A DNA stretch of 64,000 nucleotides from Rhizobium sp. BK251. Its GTDB lineage: Bacteria > Pseudomonadota > Alphaproteobacteria > Rhizobiales > Rhizobiaceae. Of this stretch, positions 59,533-64,000 are shown piece after piece. Made by a program: the position numbers and the translations under genes. The DNA lies in NCBI RefSeq assembly GCF_004345245.1, contig NZ_SLUQ01000010.1, positions 1 through 64,000 on the forward strand, written 5' to 3'. The first letter of the stretch is position 1; each line of letters starts with the position of its first letter. The notes under the pieces are model-generated. The model saw only the letters and a list, made by a program, of their open reading frames with translations, searched no databases and was not told the origin of the DNA.

Positions 59533-62358
59533 TCAACCGATCTCGGCCAGCAGCGCGCTTGCGTTCATCAGGTCGCCCGTATCGAACCCATTGGTGAATT
59601 GATTGTAGACAGGTGCGAGGACCTCTCGTGCCTGTTCCATCTGGCCATGATCCTTCAGCACGGTCGCAAGATCGTACGAACTACGAAGCGTCCATGCACG
59701 CGCGCCGTTCTGCTCCGCGAGGCGAAGCGATTCGCGCAAGGTGGCAATTGCGTCGGAGTCACGTCCTCGCGCTCTCTCGGTTGCTGCACGAAAGCGCAAA
59801 AGCTCGGGCAGCACAGAGCGTTGCGGGCCGACGTTGAACAAGTGTTCGAGGATGCGCAAAGCCTGCTCGACACATCCGATTGCAAGCAGCGCCTTGATGA
59901 GATGTGCGTAGTAGATATGACGCCCAATCTGGGGCAATCCACTTCGAAGACCATCGAAAGCCGCCAGCAGGGCATCCGGGCTTTGGCGCGCGCCAGACAG
60001 GGTATCGATGGCTTCACTGTAGCAATTAGCCACTGGAATCCAGGCAGGCATACCGTGGCGATATATCGTGCTCTTTAGCTGGTCGGCATAGTACCTGGCC
60101 TTTGCATAGTCCTGGCACTCAAGCAGCACAAAGAGGACGCCATGGGTGTAGCAGTAGATGAGTGTCCATCCGTGGCGGACCTCCAGCGCTTCATGCGCAA
60201 CATCTTTGATGTGCGCCAGCCCCGTTCCAGGTTTTCCCGTGCCGAGCCAATAGAGCGCGCCCAAGATGGCTTCTGTCCTAATTCTTGGATCGAGGTCAAA
60301 CCGGGAGCCGCCGCCCTCAGAATGGACTTGCAGCTCTGCGCGCAGCTTCTCAAGGCGTGCAATGGCGGCAGGATACTCACAGCGAATAATTTCCCATTCC
60401 ACCAGGAGATGCTCGTGTTCCCAGAGGGCCGACGTATTGTTCGACCGAATGGCGACCCGCTTCATATCGGCAAGCGACTCCAGTGCGACCATTCCTCGAC
60501 CGGGCAGGAGTTGATATCTGGCCAAGGCGCCCAGGGCCCGGCACTCGGCAGCAGTGTCGCCCGTTTCGCGGGCGAGTTCGATAGCGGTCTCGAACACTTT
60601 GATAGCCTTTCCGGGATCGGCTGACAGATAGCTGCTGACATCCGCCAACCCCACCACCAACTTCAATTTCAGGCCCGCGTCCTTGCAGCCGATGCGGGCA
60701 AACTCGGCCAGTGCGCGTTCACAGTTCTCGCGCGCCTCTTCACTCAAGGAGAGCTCGTGCCACAATGGCAGTCCGGCCGCGGCCAATTGTACTCCGAGCA
60801 ATGGATCACCGTGGCGATGGAGAGCCCAATCGGTAGCCTTGCGCAAATCATCGGCGTGGCCAAGGTAAGTGGTATGCCACTTGCGAGACGGGAGGGTTGC
60901 GCGCTCGATATTCGCACGGGAGAAAATCTCCAGCATGAGGCGCGCGTGGTTTTCCGATACCTTAGGCAGCTCTCCGGAGCGCTCGAGCAAATCGGCGGCA
61001 AATGCGCGCGTGCTGTCCAGCAGGCGATACCGAAGCTCACCGGAAATCTGTTCGACAACGAGCATCGACTTCGCGCGGAGGCCAGCGACGGCGTCGAAAA
61101 TGTCGATCGGGTCGCGGCTGAGATGCGCGACAACGCGGACGATGGAATCCGTGTCGAAATAGGCTACGAAGATTGAGATCGCGCGCAGAACGGCTGCTTC
61201 TTCCCGTGTCAGCAGCGCGTAGCTCCACTCGAGAGTTGCGAGCAACGTCCGCTGCCGAATGGGACGCTTGTGACGTTCCCCGATCACAGTGTTGAACCGG
61301 TCTTCGAGCTCGGCAAGCACGATTGCGGCGCTCCGACCTGGCAGCCGGGACGAAATCAATTCAAGCGCAAGCGGGGAGCCGTCGAGCCGCCGGCAGATCT
61401 CCGTGATCGCCGGGGCGTCCATATCTTCCATCAGATAGCCGCCTTTTTCGCGCGCACGCTCGACGAGAAGCTGGGGAGCCGAGTACTGCAGTACCTGCTC
61501 GACCGTATATGTGTGCTCCGGCGGCGGAACTCGGAGCGGCGAAAGCCGTATCACTTTCTCGCGGCGCGACCGCAGCGTGGCCCGGCTGGTCGCCAGGATA
61601 CGAACATCTTCAGTGTTAGCCAGAACGATATCGCAGACATGTGCCACGGCATTGAGCACGTGTTCACACGTATCGAGCAGGAGCAATGTCTTCCTTTTGG
61701 CAAGAATCGAGGCTATGGCGTGAAGCCGATCATTCGCCCCCGAGTTGATCCCAAGCGCTGCCGCAAGAGACGACGCAACGAACTCTTCGCCTGCTACGCG
61801 GGACAGATCGACAAACGCTATCGACCCACCTTCCTCGTCGTCAAAAAGCTGAGCTGCCGCCACGGCAACCGTCGTCTTTCCGATTCCACCAGCACCGACA
61901 ACGGTGGTCAGTCGATTGACAGCAACTGTCTCCCGCAACTCCGAAATCTCGACGTCACGACCAATGACCGTGCCCAACTCGGGAAGTTGGGCATGTGTGA
62001 CGACCCGTATATCCGCATCGCCTCGCACGGCTTCTGCGCTCGGCTGGCAGAGCCAATAGCCTCGACCAACAACAGTCCTGATATACTCATGCAGGGGTGA
62101 GTATTCCCGAAGCGCGCGGCGGAGCGAAGCGACCGTCACCTTGAGGTTCGCTTCGTGTACGAAGATGCCCGGCCAGGCAGCGTTGAAAAGCTGTTCCTTG
62201 GTTACCAACTCACCCTTGCTGCGGGCTAAGGTGCAGAGAACGTCCGTCGCCCTACCGCCGAGCTGAACCTCCTCCGCGCCGCAGTACAATGTGCGGTTTT
62301 GAGTGCGGAGACGGAACGGGCCAAATTCGATTACGTCATTCAACTCCGCAGACGTCAT
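59533..62358 (-). CDS. Winged-helix/NTPase/TPR regulator
   Basis: The 941-aa protein has an OmpR-type winged helix (about 8-105, IRTVVGRGYWL), an NB-ARC/STAND-like NTPase with Walker A GAGGIGKTT (155-163) and Walker B LLLLDTCEH, RLDGSPLALEL, and a long helical TPR-like C-terminal half (about 510-941). This is the LuxR/AfsR-like STAND layout: ligand sensing by the repeats, NTP-driven switching, DNA binding. ATG 62358 follows AAGGGAG; the frame from 62475 is not needed. It converges on the dehydrogenase gene. Confidence 0.87.
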   Translation of the reverse strand: MTSAELNDVIEFGPFRLRTQNRTLYCGAEEVQLGGRATDVLCTLARSKGELVTKEQLFNAAWPGIFVHEANLKVTVASLRRALREYSPLHEYIRTVVGRGYWLCQPSAEAVRGDADIRVVTHAQLPELGTVIGRDVEISELRETVAVNRLTTVVGAGGIGKTTVAVAAAQLFDDEEGGSIAFVDLSRVAGEEFVASSLAAALGINSGANDRLHAIASILAKRKTLLLLDTCEHVLNAVAHVCDIVLANTEDVRILATSRATLRSRREKVIRLSPLRVPPPEHTYTVEQVLQYSAPQLLVERAREKGGYLMEDMDAPAITEICRRLDGSPLALELISSRLPGRSAAIVLAELEDRFNTVIGERHKRPIRQRTLLATLEWSYALLTREEAAVLRAISIFVAYFDTDSIVRVVAHLSRDPIDIFDAVAGLRAKSMLVVEQISGELRYRLLDSTRAFAADLLERSGELPKVSENHARLMLEIFSRANIERATLPSRKWHTTYLGHADDLRKATDWALHRHGDPLLGVQLAAAGLPLWHELSLSEEARENCERALAEFARIGCKDAGLKLKLVVGLADVSSYLSADPGKAIKVFETAIELARETGDTAAECRALGALARYQLLPGRGMVALESLADMKRVAIRSNNTSALWEHEHLLVEWEIIRCEYPAAIARLEKLRAELQVHSEGGGSRFDLDPRIRTEAILGALYWLGTGKPGTGLAHIKDVAHEALEVRHGWTLIYCYTHGVLFVLLECQDYAKARYYADQLKSTIYRHGMPAWIPVANCYSEAIDTLSGARQSPDALLAAFDGLRSGLPQIGRHIYYAHLIKALLAIGCVEQALRILEHLFNVGPQRSVLPELLRFRAATERARGRDSDAIATLRESLRLAEQNGARAWTLRSSYDLATVLKDHGQMEQAREVLAPVYNQFTNGFDTGDLMNASALLAEIG

Positions 62359-62767
62359 ATACTCCCTTCCGGCAGTCCTGAATGCGCCATGGGATCGTAG
62401 CACGGTCTGGCTAGATGGCGAGAGAGACTTCGCGTACGACAAGCCCCTGGCTATTTGGTCGAACCGATAGCTCAAGGCGACAAGACGGGTTCGTCAGACC
62501 AATTCGGTCGCCGTCGCGAAAATGGAGCGACTAGGCGGGACGCGCCCCCGGCACCGTGCGCGTCGGAGCAACTGCCGATAGAAGCGCGCCGCGCTTCGCA
62601 GGGTTGTGGCAGTTGCGCCTCGGGCGTATGCTCAACTTGGTGACGCTCCTCCGGTGACACGGCAAATTTTCGCGCGCGGTTGCTGGCGGGCGCTGTGGTG
62701 TCGCCCGGCCTTGGCGGCGGTGCCAGTTCAAGCGATTTGACAGCAGACAACCTCGGGGGAGGGCGCC
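62359..62767. other. Spacer between divergent regulator and secreted protein
   Basis: 409 bp that should hold both promoters. No supported gene, strong palindrome or clear -35/-10 pair was found; open frames here are short and lack ribosome sites. Confidence 0.4.
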
Positions 62768-64000
62768 ATGACTGCGGTCGTTCAGCTTTATCTCGCCTCT
62801 GTGCTTGCAATATTGCTGATCCCAGCCTCGGCCTCGTCCCAGCAGGCCTCGCATCCGCCTTTAGAGCAGGCAACCGGCGCTGGAGCTGAAATGCAGGGTA
62901 TCGAGATGTTTCGCACCGTCCGCGAGACCTACATCAATCAATTGCGGCGGACAGGAAAGCTGCCCGAGGAGCTGACTGCAGCTCTCGAGCTGCAGCTGGT
63001 CAATGCAGTGAGGGAAGCGCCACCCGAAGAGCGCAGCGCGCTCATGTTCGAGCTCGCGACGGTGCAGCGCCTCCAGGGGAGGTTCGAGGACGCGATTGTC
63101 TCCTATCAGGCTGCGATCGAGAACGCCCCGGGCGGCAACGAGGTGGTCTTCGATGCCTGGATCGGTATCGCCCGCGCCCACGCCTACGGCGCACGCGATC
63201 ACGGCGCGGCTGCCAGCGCCTTTCGGCACGCCATTGATGTCGCGGGCGCGACTCCAAGTCGAAAGCAGCGCTACGACCTGGCGGACTACGCAGCGCAGCT
63301 GCAGTCGGGGCGAGGCGAGTTGGATGCGGCCCTGATCAACGGACTGGAAGCCAACCGTCTTGCGGATACCGACGAGGAGCGGTTCTACGCCCAGCTCGAT
63401 ACCGGCGATGTGCTCCAGCAGTTCGTTCAGAGCTGCGACTACCGCCCGCTGATGGACACCAAGACAATCGCGGGCGGGGACGCGGACCGGTGGGGGGCGT
63501 GCCGCCGCGCGGTCGACGCGACCCGGAGCTACTACCTCGGGGCGCGTCAGATGGCGGAACGGCTGGGATGGGACTTCCTGCGGGGACTGGTTGATCAGCA
63601 AATCGGCGGCCTCGTCTTCAGACAGGCCCTCATCGAGCAGAGCGCCTCGATGGACCACATCGGCAAGGCCAGCGTGTTCGATGCCGAGGACGTCGGGGAC
63701 GTGCTCGTCAGTGAGGAATTCGTGTCGGGCGCGTCTACGCTGACAGACATTCCGGCCCTGGCGGATCTGATTGGTAGTGTCGTCGCAGATGCCGAGGCCG
63801 ACAATGCCAGGGCGACCTTCCTGCGGGGCTCAAAGGCCGACATCGAAGGGAATAAGGTTGCGGCGCTGGAGTACTTCGAACGTGCGGTGGACTTGCTCGA
63901 GAAGGAGCGGACGTCGCTGTTCGACCTGCGTAAGCGCGACACCGTAGTCGAAAGCCGGCCCGAATTCGTCCGTGATCTGGCGCTGAGGCTGCTCGAGCAG
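62768..64000 (+). CDS. Secreted helical-repeat (TPR-like) protein, right end cut off
   Basis: An open frame runs from ATG 62768 to the window edge (411 codons so far), with GGGGGAGG five bases before the start. It has a signal peptide (VVQLYLASVLAILLIPASAS) and helical repeats resembling TPRs: ELATVQRLQGRFEDAIVSYQ, AWIGIARAHAYGARDHGAAA and VAALEYFERAVDLLEKER. TPR regions of this type often precede a CHAT protease-like domain, but that end is outside the window. Function not assigned. Confidence 0.75.
   Translation, partial: MTAVVQLYLASVLAILLIPASASSQQASHPPLEQATGAGAEMQGIEMFRTVRETYINQLRRTGKLPEELTAALELQLVNAVREAPPEERSALMFELATVQRLQGRFEDAIVSYQAAIENAPGGNEVVFDAWIGIARAHAYGARDHGAAASAFRHAIDVAGATPSRKQRYDLADYAAQLQSGRGELDAALINGLEANRLADTDEERFYAQLDTGDVLQQFVQSCDYRPLMDTKTIAGGDADRWGACRRAVDATRSYYLGARQMAERLGWDFLRGLVDQQIGGLVFRQALIEQSASMDHIGKASVFDAEDVGDVLVSEEFVSGASTLTDIPALADLIGSVVADAEADNARATFLRGSKADIEGNKVAALEYFERAVDLLEKERTSLFDLRKRDTVVESRPEFVRDLALRLLEQ

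Overview
The window is 64 kb of a GC-rich alphaproteobacterial chromosome, most likely from Rhizobiaceae (Ensifer/Sinorhizobium or a close Rhizobium). The case rests on the tuf-S10-spc-secY-adk-alpha order with no rpsD or rpmJ in it, a short second FtsZ (FtsZ2) of the kind described from Sinorhizobium, DUF1883, DUF900 and CbpA/CbpM genes, and palindrome-rich gaps. No tRNA, rRNA, insertion sequence, prophage or CRISPR array was seen.

Region 1 (1-15170, all + strand) is the ribosomal protein supercluster: the 3' end of tuf, then rpsJ-rplC-rplD-rplW-rplB-rpsS-rplV-rpsC-rplP-rpmC-rpsQ, a 265-bp break with two hairpins at the classical S10/spc boundary, rplN-rplX-rplE-rpsN-rpsH-rplF-rplR-rpsE-rpmD-rplO, a terminator, secY-adk, then rpsM-rpsK-rpoA-rplQ and a strong terminator. 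A heptamer-based palindrome lies between rpsM and rpsK.

Region 2 (15.2-25.7 kb) holds housekeeping and stress genes: msrPQ for periplasmic methionine sulfoxide repair, ilvD, an autoregulated-looking marR with a membrane gene, an LprI-like secreted protein, a DegP/DegQ-type protease translationally coupled to rarA, DUF1883, and a dapA paralog flanked by two small one-TM proteins that share a 15-bp upstream element.

Region 3 (25.9-41.3 kb) has an orphan solute-binding protein, a heme oxygenase-bacteriophytochrome operon, a ketopantoate reductase-like gene, ftsZ2, cbpA-cbpM, a membrane-anchored TPR regulator, an FGE-like/HAD phosphatase pair, a DUF900 lipoprotein esterase and msrB-msrA. Three transcription units here (a 114-aa unknown, FGE-HAD, and the lipoprotein) share a 16-18-bp upstream box, TTAC[C/G]GTAA[C/A]GTACTT, suggesting an unnamed small regulon.

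Region 4 (41.4-64 kb) is accessory metabolism. An AcoR-like sigma-54 activator faces TGCAACA/TGTTGCA repeats and a near-consensus -24/-12 promoter driving a butanediol-dehydrogenase-like gene and a fused SnoaL-flavin monooxygenase. Further on are a secreted hydrolase, small unknowns, a MhpD/FAH-type hydratase, a TetR-cupin-DoxX module, an amine oxidase, a CPA1 antiporter, an old yellow enzyme, an ABM-type monooxygenase and a zinc alcohol dehydrogenase. The dehydrogenase is flanked by two winged-helix/NTPase regulators. One has lost its C-terminal half and is followed by a 55-aa remnant of a GlcG/HbpS gene. A secreted helical/TPR-like protein runs off the right edge.
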